A DNA stretch of 64,000 nt from Candidatus Acetatifactor stercoripullorum (GCA_019114005.1 DXGH01000073.1:62001-126000); one strand, 5' to 3'; counted from the stretch's first letter, positions 49,123 to 58,398 are shown. Program-made: numbers and translations. Notes: generated by a model from the letters alone, not told the origin.

Positions 49123-50214
49123 ATGCCAAAAAAAATTCTGGTTGTAGATGACTCTGCACTCATGAGAAGAGTGCTATGTGATATAATAAACAGCGATAAG
49201 AGATTTCAGGTTGTCGCGAGAGCCACAAATGGTCTGGAGGCCTTTGACCTTTTGAGCAGGAATCAGTACGACGCAGTGGTCCTTGATGTGAATATGCCAA
49301 AGATGAACGGGCTTGAGCTGTTAAAGGAGCTGCGGAAATTCAAGATATCTGCCAAAGTGATGATGGCAAGTACGGATACCAGGGAAGGCGCTAAGACAAC
49401 CCTCGATGCTCTTGAGCTTGGAGCACTTGATTTCATACATAAGCCGGACAGCGCCATCGACTGCAGGGTAGACGCTTTTAAAACGGAGCTTCTGCGGATA
49501 CTGGATGTGGTGGCAAACAGTAAGCCTCCTGTGTTTGAGTCCGAGGAAAAAATCCGGGAAAACAGACAGACTACCAGTAAAATGGTGGATATTGTGCGCA
49601 GGCACACCGTCAGGGTTCCGGGAAGAAAAGTGGTGGCTATTGCCAGCTCCACAGGCGGTCCCAAGGCTCTCCAGTCGGTGATACCGAAGCTTCCCAAGGA
49701 GCTGGATACACCGGTGCTTGTGGTGCAGCATATGCCCAAGGGCTTTACGGCGTCCCTGGCCGAGCGGCTCAACGACTTAAGCAGTGTTGCTGTGAGGGAG
49801 GCGAAAGAGGGAGATGAGCTGGAAGCGGGAGTGGTGTATATCGCCATGGGGGGCATGCACATGAATGTGAAGGTCTCTCCCGCAGGAAGGCATACCATCC
49901 ATTATTCCGACGAGCCTGCCAGGGAGGGCGTGAAGCCTTGCGCCAATTATATGTATGAGTCCTTGGCAGACAGCCGCTTTGACAATGTGGTCTGTGTGGT
50001 AATGACGGGGATGGGCGCCGACGGAACGGAAGGAATCAAGAACTTAAAAGCGCAAAAGCAGGTACATGTGATTGCCCAGGATCAAAACAGCAGTACTGTT
50101 TTCGGGATGCCTAAGAGTGTTATCAATGCAGGATTGTCTGATCAGGTGGTTCCCCTGGAGCAGATCGCACAGGAAATTATATTGCATGTTGGAGTGAAAA
50201 CCAGCAATGTGTAA
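49123..50214 (+). CDS. cheB: Chemotaxis protein-glutamate methylesterase CheB
   Basis: REC 'KILVVDDSALMRRVLCDIINSD'; catalytic 'VVAIASSTGGPKALQSVIPKLP', 'VQHMPKGFTASLAERL'; ATG 49123. Confidence 0.97.
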   Translation: MPKKILVVDDSALMRRVLCDIINSDKRFQVVARATNGLEAFDLLSRNQYDAVVLDVNMPKMNGLELLKELRKFKISAKVMMASTDTREGAKTTLDALELGALDFIHKPDSAIDCRVDAFKTELLRILDVVANSKPPVFESEEKIRENRQTTSKMVDIVRRHTVRVPGRKVVAIASSTGGPKALQSVIPKLPKELDTPVLVVQHMPKGFTASLAERLNDLSSVAVREAKEGDELEAGVVYIAMGGMHMNVKVSPAGRHTIHYSDEPAREGVKPCANYMYESLADSRFDNVVCVVMTGMGADGTEGIKNLKAQKQVHVIAQDQNSSTVFGMPKSVINAGLSDQVVPLEQIAQEIILHVGVKTSNV

Positions 50215-50229
50215 GCCGTTTGTGGCAGA

Positions 50230-52356
50230 ATGGAGGATAAAATGGACGTAAGCCAGTATCTTGAAATTTTCCTGGATGAAACGAAGGAGCATTTGCAGGC
50301 TTTAAACACACAGATTCTTGAACTGGAATCAGATCCTGAAAACATGGATGTTATCAATGAGATATTCCGTGCTGCACATTCCTTAAAGGGCATGGCGGGC
50401 ACCATGGGATACAAGCGGATGCAGACGCTGACCCACGATATGGAGAATGTATTCTCTGAGGTGAGAAATGGCAATATCAAGGTGACCCCTGATATGATAG
50501 ACGTGCTTTTCCGCTGTCTGGATGCGCTGGAGGAGTACAATAACAATATTCAGGAAACTGCGGATGAGGGCACCAATGACAATGAGCCGTTAATCAAGCA
50601 GCTGAATGATATTTTAAATCAAAACAAAAAAACACAGGAGGCTCCCACAGATAATGCTGCCGGGGAGCAGAAGGTGCAGGAGGCGAAAGAGACGGAGACC
50701 TCCGCAGATAAATGGGATCACATTCCGCTGGACGAAAGCCAGATTCATGTAATATTGGCGGCTCAAAAGCAAGGGAAGAAGGTTTACGGCCTGAATGTGG
50801 TGGTACAGGACAGCTGTATCCTGAAGGCTGCCAGAGCCTTTCTGGTTTTTAAGGCAGTGGAGGAAAAAGGTGAAATTATCGTGTCTGAGCCCAGCGCCCA
50901 GGATGTGGAGGATGAGAAATTTGACAAGGACTTTACCTTAATTGTCCTGTCTGATGCCACTCTGGACGAGGTGATTCAGGCGGCTGGAAGTGTATCCGAA
51001 ATTGCAAATGTGACAGGCGCTCCCATTGTTTTGGAAAACAACAGCAGCTATCATCCTTTGGAAGAGACGGCCGCAGAGCAGGAAAAGCCGGAGACCGAGG
51101 CTGCCGGGGCGGAAACCGCCCAGTCGTTGCCCGAGGAAAGAAGGGCAAAGCCTGCAGCCAAAGCGCCGGAGAAGAAGCAGACGCCCGGAAAGCCCGTGGT
51201 GAACCGGACTGTCAGAGTGGACATTGAAAAACTGGATGTGCTGATGAATTTGGTGAGCGAGCTGATTATTGCCAAAAACTCGCTGGTATCCTTTGCAAAT
51301 CAAGAGCATGACCAGACCAGCGGCCAGGGCTTTAATGAGCAGATTGAATATATTGAGAGTGTTACCACAAATCTCCATGAATCTGTAATGAAGGTGCGGA
51401 TGGTTCCCATTGAGAGCGTTGTAAACAAGTTTCCCCGTATGATACGTGATCTCTCCAAGACTCTTGGCAAAAAGATGGAGCTGTACATGACGGGTGAGGA
51501 GACGGAGCTTGACAGAACTGTTGTGGATGAGATCGGAGACCCGCTTATGCACCTTCTGCGCAACGCAGCGGATCATGGGCTGGAATCTGCGGAGGTACGG
51601 GCTCAGAGAGGCAAGCCTGAGACGGGCTCTATCTGTCTGGACGCATACCAGGATGGCAACAATGTAATTATTGAAGTGAAGGATGATGGAAACGGTATTG
51701 ACGTGGAAGGCGTGAAAAACAAAGCCATTGAGAAGAATGTGATCACGCCGGAGCAGGCAGCCAATATGACAGAAAAGGAAATCATCAATCTTCTTTTCCT
51801 TCCCAGCTTTTCCACAGCAAAGAAGGTTACAGACGTTTCCGGAAGAGGCGTGGGACTGGATGTAGTGCGTTCCAAGATCGAATCCTTGAGCGGCGAGGTA
51901 GAGGTAAAGACCAAGCTGGGCGTAGGCAGCACATGGATCATCAGACTGCCGCTGACTCTTGCCATCATTCAGGCTCTCATGGTAGTTGTAGGGGGTGAGA
52001 AATATGCTATCTCCCTGGGATCCATTCAGACGCTGGAGGACATTGAACCCAGCGAGGTAAAGCTGGTGCAAAACAAAGAAGTCATCAATCTGCGGGGGAC
52101 GGTTATTCCTCTGATCCGGCTTTCGGAGGTGCTTGACGTAGAAAGCAGCAGGTCTGCCGACGAAAACCTGATCGTGGTCATCGTAAAGAAGGGAGACAAG
52201 ATGGCGGGACTTGTGATTGATGAGCTGATCGGACAGCAGGAAATAGTGATCAAATCCCTTGGGAAATATATGAAACAGTGCAAATTCATCAGCGGCGCCA
52301 CGATCCTGGGCGACGGCGAGGTGGCGTTGATTCTGGATGCCAATGCTTTGATTTAG
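50230..52356 (+). CDS. cheA: Chemotaxis sensor histidine kinase CheA
   Basis: HPt 'IFRAAHSLKGMAGTMGY'; 'HLLRNAADHGLE', 'GRGVGLDVVRSKIESLSGEVEV'; C-terminal CheW-like domain. Confidence 0.98.
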   Translation: MEDKMDVSQYLEIFLDETKEHLQALNTQILELESDPENMDVINEIFRAAHSLKGMAGTMGYKRMQTLTHDMENVFSEVRNGNIKVTPDMIDVLFRCLDALEEYNNNIQETADEGTNDNEPLIKQLNDILNQNKKTQEAPTDNAAGEQKVQEAKETETSADKWDHIPLDESQIHVILAAQKQGKKVYGLNVVVQDSCILKAARAFLVFKAVEEKGEIIVSEPSAQDVEDEKFDKDFTLIVLSDATLDEVIQAAGSVSEIANVTGAPIVLENNSSYHPLEETAAEQEKPETEAAGAETAQSLPEERRAKPAAKAPEKKQTPGKPVVNRTVRVDIEKLDVLMNLVSELIIAKNSLVSFANQEHDQTSGQGFNEQIEYIESVTTNLHESVMKVRMVPIESVVNKFPRMIRDLSKTLGKKMELYMTGEETELDRTVVDEIGDPLMHLLRNAADHGLESAEVRAQRGKPETGSICLDAYQDGNNVIIEVKDDGNGIDVEGVKNKAIEKNVITPEQAANMTEKEIINLLFLPSFSTAKKVTDVSGRGVGLDVVRSKIESLSGEVEVKTKLGVGSTWIIRLPLTLAIIQALMVVVGGEKYAISLGSIQTLEDIEPSEVKLVQNKEVINLRGTVIPLIRLSEVLDVESSRSADENLIVVIVKKGDKMAGLVIDELIGQQEIVIKSLGKYMKQCKFISGATILGDGEVALILDANALI

Positions 52357-52373
52357 GAAGGAGAGATGACGAT

Positions 52374-52868
52374 ATGGAACAGCTCAGTACAAGGAAACAG
52401 GAATATGTGCAGGAAGTTGAAGGCAAAGAGCCGGTTGAGACCATTCAGTATATCGTAATCCGTCTGGGAAAAGAGCAGTACGGCATCGACATCTGCAACG
52501 TGGACAGCATTGTAAGGATGCAGCATATTACCAGAGTGCCCAAGGTGGCAGCGTATCTGAAGGGGGTCATCAACCTGCGGGGAGAGGTGATACCGGTTAT
52601 GAGTCTGCGCTTAAAGATGGGCCTTGCAGAGGATGAGGTAACCAGAGCCACCCGTATTATCATTCTGAAGCTGGATCAGCAGGGCAATGTGGGAATTATG
52701 GTGGATGAGGTGAAAGAGGTGGTGACCCTTGAGGCCACAGACATCGAGAAGGTTTCCTATGATTCCAAGGACGACAAGACAAATTTTATCAACGGAGTGG
52801 GAAAGCACGATGGCGAATTGATTTCCTTGCTGGACTTAAGCACCGTCGCGCTGGAGGATAACGCATAA
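52374..52868 (+). CDS. cheW: Chemotaxis coupling protein CheW
   Basis: 'ETIQYIVIRLGKEQYGIDICNVDSIVRMQHITRVPKVAAYLKGVINLRGEVIPVM'; start 52374, not the 52278 ORF start inside cheA. Confidence 0.96.
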   Translation: MEQLSTRKQEYVQEVEGKEPVETIQYIVIRLGKEQYGIDICNVDSIVRMQHITRVPKVAAYLKGVINLRGEVIPVMSLRLKMGLAEDEVTRATRIIILKLDQQGNVGIMVDEVKEVVTLEATDIEKVSYDSKDDKTNFINGVGKHDGELISLLDLSTVALEDNA

Positions 52869-52892
52869 TATTCAGTGAAGGAGAAGGAGCCA

Positions 52893-53516
52893 ATGGGAGA
52901 GCTCAGCTTGGAAAAGGTTTCGGAGACCTATTTTGACGTATTGAAGGAAATTGGAAATATCGGAGCGGGAAATGCCATGACGGCTCTTTCCCAGATGCTT
53001 CAATGTAAGGTGGACATGAAGGTTCCCCAGGTAAAGCTGCTGGAATTTTCGGAGGTGGGAGCACTGATGGGCGGCGAAGAGCAGGTCATGGTGGGTGTGC
53101 TCCTGGGCGTCGAAGGCGATATCACCGGCAGCATGATGTTCCTGGTGGAGAAGGAGAGCGCAAAGCATCTGATTAATAAGGTGATGATGGGGATGGCGCC
53201 GGAGGGAGACGACTTTTCCGAGATGGAGCTGTCTGCCATGAAGGAGCTGGGAAACATTATCACAGGAGCTTACCTGAATTCCCTTTCTACCCTGACAAAT
53301 CTGCAGATTTATCCTACGCCGCCCGCTCTGACGGTGGATATGGCGGGAGCAATTTTGAGTGTTCCCGCCATTCAATTCGGCGTGCTGGGAGACAGAATCC
53401 TGTTGATTCAGTCCCAGTTTTATGATGAGATTGAGATAGACGGATATTTTATTCTGATACCGGACCTGGAATCCTATTCTAAGATTCTGTCCGCATTGGG
53501 GATACCGGTGGAATAG
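52893..53516 (+). CDS. cheC: CheY-P phosphatase CheC
   Basis: Two CheC active sites DVLKEIGN and SAMKELGN; between cheW and cheD. Confidence 0.94.
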   Translation: MGELSLEKVSETYFDVLKEIGNIGAGNAMTALSQMLQCKVDMKVPQVKLLEFSEVGALMGGEEQVMVGVLLGVEGDITGSMMFLVEKESAKHLINKVMMGMAPEGDDFSEMELSAMKELGNIITGAYLNSLSTLTNLQIYPTPPALTVDMAGAILSVPAIQFGVLGDRILLIQSQFYDEIEIDGYFILIPDLESYSKILSALGIPVE

Positions 53517-53548
53517 ACCAGACAGGGAAAAGTGAGAAGGAAAAGCGC

Positions 53549-54037
53549 ATGAGTGAGATTATCAAAGTGGGAATGGCAGATTTAAAGACCTGTGTAAGTC
53601 CCAATGGCGTCACCACGCTGGGACTTGGTTCCTGCGTAGGAATCGCCATCAGAGACCCGAATACGAAAATAGGCGGGCTGGCACACATTATGCTGCCGGA
53701 CAGTAAGCAGATACGAAACAGCCAACAAAATATTGCAAAGTTTGCAGATACCGGAATTGCGGAGCTGGTATCCCAGATGGAAAAGCTGGGGGCGGTACGC
53801 AGCCGTATGGTGGCAAAGATTGCGGGGGGAGCTACCATGTTTTCCTTTCAGGGACGTTCTGATATGATGCAGGTGGGGGATCGCAATGTGGAGGCGACCA
53901 AAAAGAAGCTCAAGGAGATGAATATCCCGATTCTGGCCCAGGATACAGGAGCGAACTATGGACGGACAGTTACCTTTTTTCCTGAAACAGGAGAATTTCA
54001 TATCAGGGCCGTGGGAAGGGCAGAGAAAATTATCTGA
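53549..54037 (+). CDS. cheD: Chemoreceptor glutamine deamidase CheD
   Basis: 'LGLGSCVGIAIRDPNTKIGGLAHIMLPDS', 'RMVAKIAGGATMF', 'GANYGRTVTFFPETGEFHIR'. Confidence 0.95.
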   Translation: MSEIIKVGMADLKTCVSPNGVTTLGLGSCVGIAIRDPNTKIGGLAHIMLPDSKQIRNSQQNIAKFADTGIAELVSQMEKLGAVRSRMVAKIAGGATMFSFQGRSDMMQVGDRNVEATKKKLKEMNIPILAQDTGANYGRTVTFFPETGEFHIRAVGRAEKII

Positions 54038-54049
54038 CAGGGGTATGCT

Positions 54050-54313
54050 ATGAACAGAAGATATTTGCCTTTGATACTGATGCTGGCAGCGGGAGCCGTT
54101 ACCTGCATAGTTACATTTATAAGGGATTTTTCAATTTTGGGGAAGCTGGGAGCGCTGCTTTTTGTTTTGGTTGTATTTTATTTTTTGGGCAGCGTTTTAA
54201 AATGGACCTTAGATTATTTTGACAGACAAAACCAGGCGGCAGCGGAGGAAAAGGAAGAGGGAGAGAGCGGGGGCGAGGAACTGAAAGCGCAGAGCAAAGA
54301 GGGAGAGCAATAA
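54050..54313 (+). CDS. Small membrane protein between cheD and sigD, unknown function
   Basis: 87 aa; two hydrophobic segments, acidic C-term; collinear and tightly packed. Confidence 0.72.
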   Translation: MNRRYLPLILMLAAGAVTCIVTFIRDFSILGKLGALLFVLVVFYFLGSVLKWTLDYFDRQNQAAAEEKEEGESGGEELKAQSKEGEQ

Positions 54314-54319
54314 AATTTA

Positions 54320-55093
54320 ATGGAAGAGGCTGCTAGAAAGAAACTTTTAGAAGAATACGCAAAGACCAAATCGCCGGAAACCAGGGAGAAAATCATTTTG
54401 GAGTATGCTCCTTTGGTCAAGGTGGTGGCGGGCAGGCTGAGCATGTACCTGGGCTATAATGTGGAGTATGAGGATCTGGTCAGCTACGGGATATTCGGTC
54501 TGATTGACGCTATAGACAAATTTGACTGCATGAAGGAGGTCAAATTTGAAACCTATGCCAGCCTCAGAATCCGCGGAGCTATTCTGGATCAGATTCGCAA
54601 GATGGACTGGATACCCAGAACCATCCGGCAGAAGCAGAAAAAGATTGAAGCTGTGATCAAACAGATAGAGCAGTCAACCGGGCATGGAGCTACTGAGGAG
54701 GAGATTATAAAGGGGCTTGGAATATCGACAGAAGAATACCTGGAATGGCAGTCTCAGATGAAAATTACAGGACTGGTATCCTTGAATGAATACATGGAGC
54801 AGGGCAGCGATGTGTCTCAGGATTATGGAAGGTACACTGCGGCCAGGTTTGACGGCCCGGAGGAACGTATTGAAAAGGAGGAGCTGAGCAGGGTCTTAGG
54901 GGAGGCTTTGGAGCTTTTGACGGAAAAAGAAAAAAAGGTAATCACGCTTTATTATTATGAGGATTTAACGTTAAAGGAAATCAGCAGCCTTTTGGAGGTA
55001 TCGGAATCCAGGGTATCGCAGCTGCACACCAGAGCGCTGCAGAAAATGAAAACAAAGATGGGAACTTATATGGGACTTCTGTCTGATCATTGA
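54320..55093 (+). CDS. sigD: Motility sigma factor SigD/FliA/WhiG
   Basis: 'LSMYLGYNVEYEDLVSYGIFGLIDAIDKFDCMKEVKFETYASLRIRGAILDQIRKMDWIPRTIRQKQKKIE'; region 4 'VITLYYYEDLTLKEISSLLEVSESRVSQLHTRALQKMK'. Confidence 0.96.
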   Translation: MEEAARKKLLEEYAKTKSPETREKIILEYAPLVKVVAGRLSMYLGYNVEYEDLVSYGIFGLIDAIDKFDCMKEVKFETYASLRIRGAILDQIRKMDWIPRTIRQKQKKIEAVIKQIEQSTGHGATEEEIIKGLGISTEEYLEWQSQMKITGLVSLNEYMEQGSDVSQDYGRYTAARFDGPEERIEKEELSRVLGEALELLTEKEKKVITLYYYEDLTLKEISSLLEVSESRVSQLHTRALQKMKTKMGTYMGLLSDH

Positions 55094-55118
55094 CAGAGAA
55101 TGTATTGGGAGATGTGTT

Positions 55119-56708
55119 ATGCAAAATGGATTTTTTCGGCTGGTAAAGATGCCGGGAGGCTTTGGAATCCGTTTTTTTCCGCCGACGGACGGTGGAGAGG
55201 AGGTTCGGATTGCGGAGGTAATCAGCTATCTTGACCGGCTTCATGTGGATTACGACGCCAATCAGCTCAAGAAATATATTGGGGAAAAGACCCAGGGAGC
55301 TTGTTTTTTAGGGAGAAAGGACTGCCCGGTATGCGATGAGACTTATCAGCTTGAGGTAAGCGATGATTTTATGGAGGCTGTGGCAAGATTTTATCCGCCC
55401 TCAGATACCGGAAAAAGAATTACCTTTGATGAATTCTATAAGGACCTCAGGTACCGTAATATTGTTTCAGGAGTACAGATGTCCTCCTTGCAGGATCATT
55501 TTCAATCGGAGGGGATTTACTGTACGGACCTGGTGGTGGCAAGGGGCAGGGAACCCAGACAGGGCACTGATGCCCGTGTGGAATACTACTTTAACACTGA
55601 AGTGCATGTACAGCCTACGATGCGTGAGGATGGAAGTGTGGACTTTTTCCATTTGAATATGATCAACCACTGCCGGAAGGGAGAAATGCTGGCAAGGATT
55701 CTTCCGGAGACTCAGGGAGAACCGGGAGTTAATATTCTGGGCAGGAGGATTGCGCCAAAACCTGTAAAAAGAGCGGTTCTGAAATTCGGGCGCAATATTG
55801 AGCTGTCTCCTGATAAAAACGCTATTTATTCCAAGGTGGACGGACACGTGGTTTTGGTGGATGACAAGGTTTTTGTGTCCGACGTATATGAGGTAGAGAA
55901 TGTGGATATCACCACAGGTAATATAGAGTTTGAGGGCAGTGTGCAGATAAATGGCAATGTGGCCTCAAATTTTGTGGTGAATGCCAGAGGAAACGTGATT
56001 ATAAACGGTGTGGTAGAGGGCGCCCACATTACGGCCGGCGGCAATATCATCATTGCAAGAGGAGTAAACGGCATGGGAAAAGGAACCCTGGAGGCAGGAA
56101 GGGATGTGGTGGCAAAATTTATTGAGAATGCCACAGTGAATGCAGGCGGCTATGTCAATACGGAATCCATCCTCCACAGCCAGGTCAGCGCGGGAACAGA
56201 GATTACGGTAACCGGCAGGAGAGGCTTTATCACAGGAGGGCATGTTCAGGCGGGCAACCGTATCAATGTAAAGAATCTTGGAGCCGCCCTGGGAGCGTCT
56301 ACCATTGTGGAGGTTGGAGTGGATCCGGAGAGAAAGGCCAGATATGTGCAGCTGCAGAAGGAGATTTCTGAGCTGGTGAAGCTGATTAAAAACACCCAGC
56401 CGGTATTGATCAGCTTTGGAGAAAAACGCGCCAAGGGAGTGCGGTTTACTCCGGAGCAGCTTAAATATGTGAAGGATGCGGCGCAGCTGGTAGAGACTAA
56501 GAAGGAAGAGCTGGCCCGGAAAAACAGGGAGATGAACGAGCTTCATACGCTTCTTGCAGGGCAGCGCAAGGCCGCAGTGGTGGTGCAGGGCAGTGCTTAT
56601 CCGGGTACTACAATCATTATTGGGGATGTTTCCATGATTCTGCAGAGCAATTATCAATATTGCAGATTTGAAAAGGTAGAAGGCGATGTAAAAATGCTTC
56701 CTATGTAG
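55119..56708 (+). CDS. FapA family (DUF342) protein
   Basis: 'DVYEVENVDITTGNIEFEGSVQINGNVASNFVVNARGNVIINGVVEGAHITAGGNIIIARGVNG' beta-helix repeats; C-terminal coiled coil. Confidence 0.92.
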   Translation: MQNGFFRLVKMPGGFGIRFFPPTDGGEEVRIAEVISYLDRLHVDYDANQLKKYIGEKTQGACFLGRKDCPVCDETYQLEVSDDFMEAVARFYPPSDTGKRITFDEFYKDLRYRNIVSGVQMSSLQDHFQSEGIYCTDLVVARGREPRQGTDARVEYYFNTEVHVQPTMREDGSVDFFHLNMINHCRKGEMLARILPETQGEPGVNILGRRIAPKPVKRAVLKFGRNIELSPDKNAIYSKVDGHVVLVDDKVFVSDVYEVENVDITTGNIEFEGSVQINGNVASNFVVNARGNVIINGVVEGAHITAGGNIIIARGVNGMGKGTLEAGRDVVAKFIENATVNAGGYVNTESILHSQVSAGTEITVTGRRGFITGGHVQAGNRINVKNLGAALGASTIVEVGVDPERKARYVQLQKEISELVKLIKNTQPVLISFGEKRAKGVRFTPEQLKYVKDAAQLVETKKEELARKNREMNELHTLLAGQRKAAVVVQGSAYPGTTIIIGDVSMILQSNYQYCRFEKVEGDVKMLPM

Positions 56709-56735
56709 GAGCTTACAGAAAAAAGGAGAAGTACT

Positions 56736-57047
56736 ATGGCGTTTGGCTCCATTGAAATAACAACAATCACCAGAGCGCAGGATTATACAGCCATCAAGCA
56801 AAACGAGGACAATAAGCCTTTGGTGAACCAGACCAATATTGGGCAGCAGATACAGAAGGATACACAGCAGAGGGCCAGGGAGGTTCGAAGCTCCGATAAT
56901 TCCGACTGGCAGAATAAGAAGTTTGACGCCAGAGAAAAGGGAAGCGGAGAATACTATGGAGACGGGGGAAGAAACCGTCAAAAAAAGGAAAAGAAACCGG
57001 ACGGCATGAAGGAAAATGGGTATCGGGGATTTGACATAAAAATTTAA
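56736..57047 (+). CDS. Uncharacterised 103-aa hydrophilic protein
   Basis: AAAAGGAGAA RBS before ATG 56736; collinear between FapA-family and SwrB-like genes. Confidence 0.72.
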   Translation: MAFGSIEITTITRAQDYTAIKQNEDNKPLVNQTNIGQQIQKDTQQRAREVRSSDNSDWQNKKFDAREKGSGEYYGDGGRNRQKKEKKPDGMKENGYRGFDIKI

Positions 57048-57062
57048 GGGACGGACTGCACA

Positions 57063-57761
57063 ATGAGCGCAATGGAAATATTTCTGCTGATTACAGGCGG
57101 AATCATTTTTATAGTGAGTTTTCTTCTTCCGGCGGGCAGAGAGGATACGTCGGAGGAAAATAAAGCCCTTGTGAGAGAAGAGATCAGGGGCTTTGTTGCC
57201 GATGAAATGGAAAATATAAAGAGCCAGATGGATGATGTGGCAGAGGAAACTGTGGGATATGCCATGGAGAAAACGAAACGATCCCTGGAGAGAATTTCCA
57301 ATGAAAAAATCATGGCGGTAAACGAGTATTCCGATACCGTGCTGGAGGAGATTCATAAAAACCATCAGGAGGTAATGTTCCTGTATGATATGCTCAATGA
57401 CAAGCATAAGCATCTGAAAGATGCGGTTTCAGAGATAAACCGGACAATGAAGGAGGCCGAGGAAACCAGAAGAAGGGCTCAGGCAGTGGTGGATTCCTTG
57501 CAAAGTCTGGCGCCGGAGGAAACAAAAGCCGGGGAGATGGGTTCTGATTTGGAAAATACTCCGGAGGGCGGACAGCCTGAGGAAAGGAAAGGAATCGGCG
57601 CAGACATCAGTCTTTCTAAAGAGGACGAAAGGGGAGCCAACAGTAACGACAGGATTTTAGAGCTTTACAGGGCGGGCTGGTCAAAGGTTGCAATCGCTAA
57701 GGAGCTGGGTCTTGGCGTGGGAGAGGTGAAGCTGGTGGTTGACTTATATAAAAATATGTAG
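57063..57761 (+). CDS. DUF6115/SwrB-like membrane-anchored coiled-coil protein with C-terminal HTH-like segment
   Basis: N-terminal TM; coiled coil; C-term 'NDRILELYRAGWSKVAIAKELGLGVGEVKLVVDLYKNM'; position sigD...rpsB matches B. subtilis swrB. Confidence 0.75.
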   Translation: MSAMEIFLLITGGIIFIVSFLLPAGREDTSEENKALVREEIRGFVADEMENIKSQMDDVAEETVGYAMEKTKRSLERISNEKIMAVNEYSDTVLEEIHKNHQEVMFLYDMLNDKHKHLKDAVSEINRTMKEAEETRRRAQAVVDSLQSLAPEETKAGEMGSDLENTPEGGQPEERKGIGADISLSKEDERGANSNDRILELYRAGWSKVAIAKELGLGVGEVKLVVDLYKNM

Positions 57762-57770
57762 AAGTGCATA

Positions 57771-58373
57771 ATGGCTGCAGAACAGCCCTGCACTACGGAG
57801 TTGAGAATTGAGATGAGGTTGAAATATTATTTGCGGGGATTGGGGATCGGAATGGTGGCTGCCGCAGTGCTGATGGGGGCCGCCTCAGGAAGGGGTCAGA
57901 CGCTCAGTGATGCGCAGATCAGGGAACGTGCGGCAGAGCTTGGGATGGTGGAAAGCACCCCGGCCGTTTTGTCCGATCTGGAAACGCCCCAGTCAGAAAC
58001 GCTGCCGGAGGCACTGCCAGAGGCAGGGCAGGAATCCCGGGAAACCATGGAGGAGCCGCCGGGGACGCAGGCACTGCAGCCAGAGGAGACAGAAACGCTG
58101 CAGTCAGAGGCAGCAGAGGCGCAGCAGCCGGAGGAAACAGAGGCACTGCAGCCAGAGGCCGCGCCGGAAGTGTCTGTGACCATACAGCCGGGCGACAGCT
58201 CGGTGACGGTGAGCAGAATGCTGGCCGAGGCGGGACTTGTAGAGGACGCAGAGGCTTTCGACAGGTATCTTTGCGACAACGGCTATTCCAAATCTCTTCG
58301 GATCGGCACCTATCAGATAGAACCGGGAACCGGGGAGGAAGAAATTGCGGAAATTATCACCGGAAAACAGTAA
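57771..58373 (+). CDS. Short MltG/YceG-like protein with Glu/Gln/Ala-rich linker
   Basis: N-terminal TM; C-term 'VTIQPGDSSVTVSRMLAEAGLVEDAEAFDRYLCDNGYSKSLRIGTYQIEPGTGEEEIAEIITGK' resembles the YceG N-terminal LysM-like part only. Confidence 0.68.
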   Translation: MAAEQPCTTELRIEMRLKYYLRGLGIGMVAAAVLMGAASGRGQTLSDAQIRERAAELGMVESTPAVLSDLETPQSETLPEALPEAGQESRETMEEPPGTQALQPEETETLQSEAAEAQQPEETEALQPEAAPEVSVTIQPGDSSVTVSRMLAEAGLVEDAEAFDRYLCDNGYSKSLRIGTYQIEPGTGEEEIAEIITGKQ

Positions 58374-58398
58374 AACCCCTTGCAACAGGGGTTTTCTT
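58372..58398 (+). terminator. Intrinsic terminator overlapping a downstream promoter
   Basis: AAAACCCCT-tgcaac-AGGGGTTTTCTT, overlaps the stop codon of the previous gene. Confidence 0.75.

Noticed and set aside
50938-52071. 377-aa antisense ORF opposite cheA
   Set aside because: Shadow ORF of cheA; no recognisable domain.
52278-52373. N-terminal extension of the cheW ORF into cheA
   Set aside because: The extension (MQIHQRRHDPGRRRGG...) is out-of-frame cheA sequence; the CheW start at 52374 has an RBS.
55965-57413. 482-aa antisense ORF opposite the FapA-family and SwrB-like genes
   Set aside because: Antisense to several well-supported genes; composition typical of shadow ORFs.
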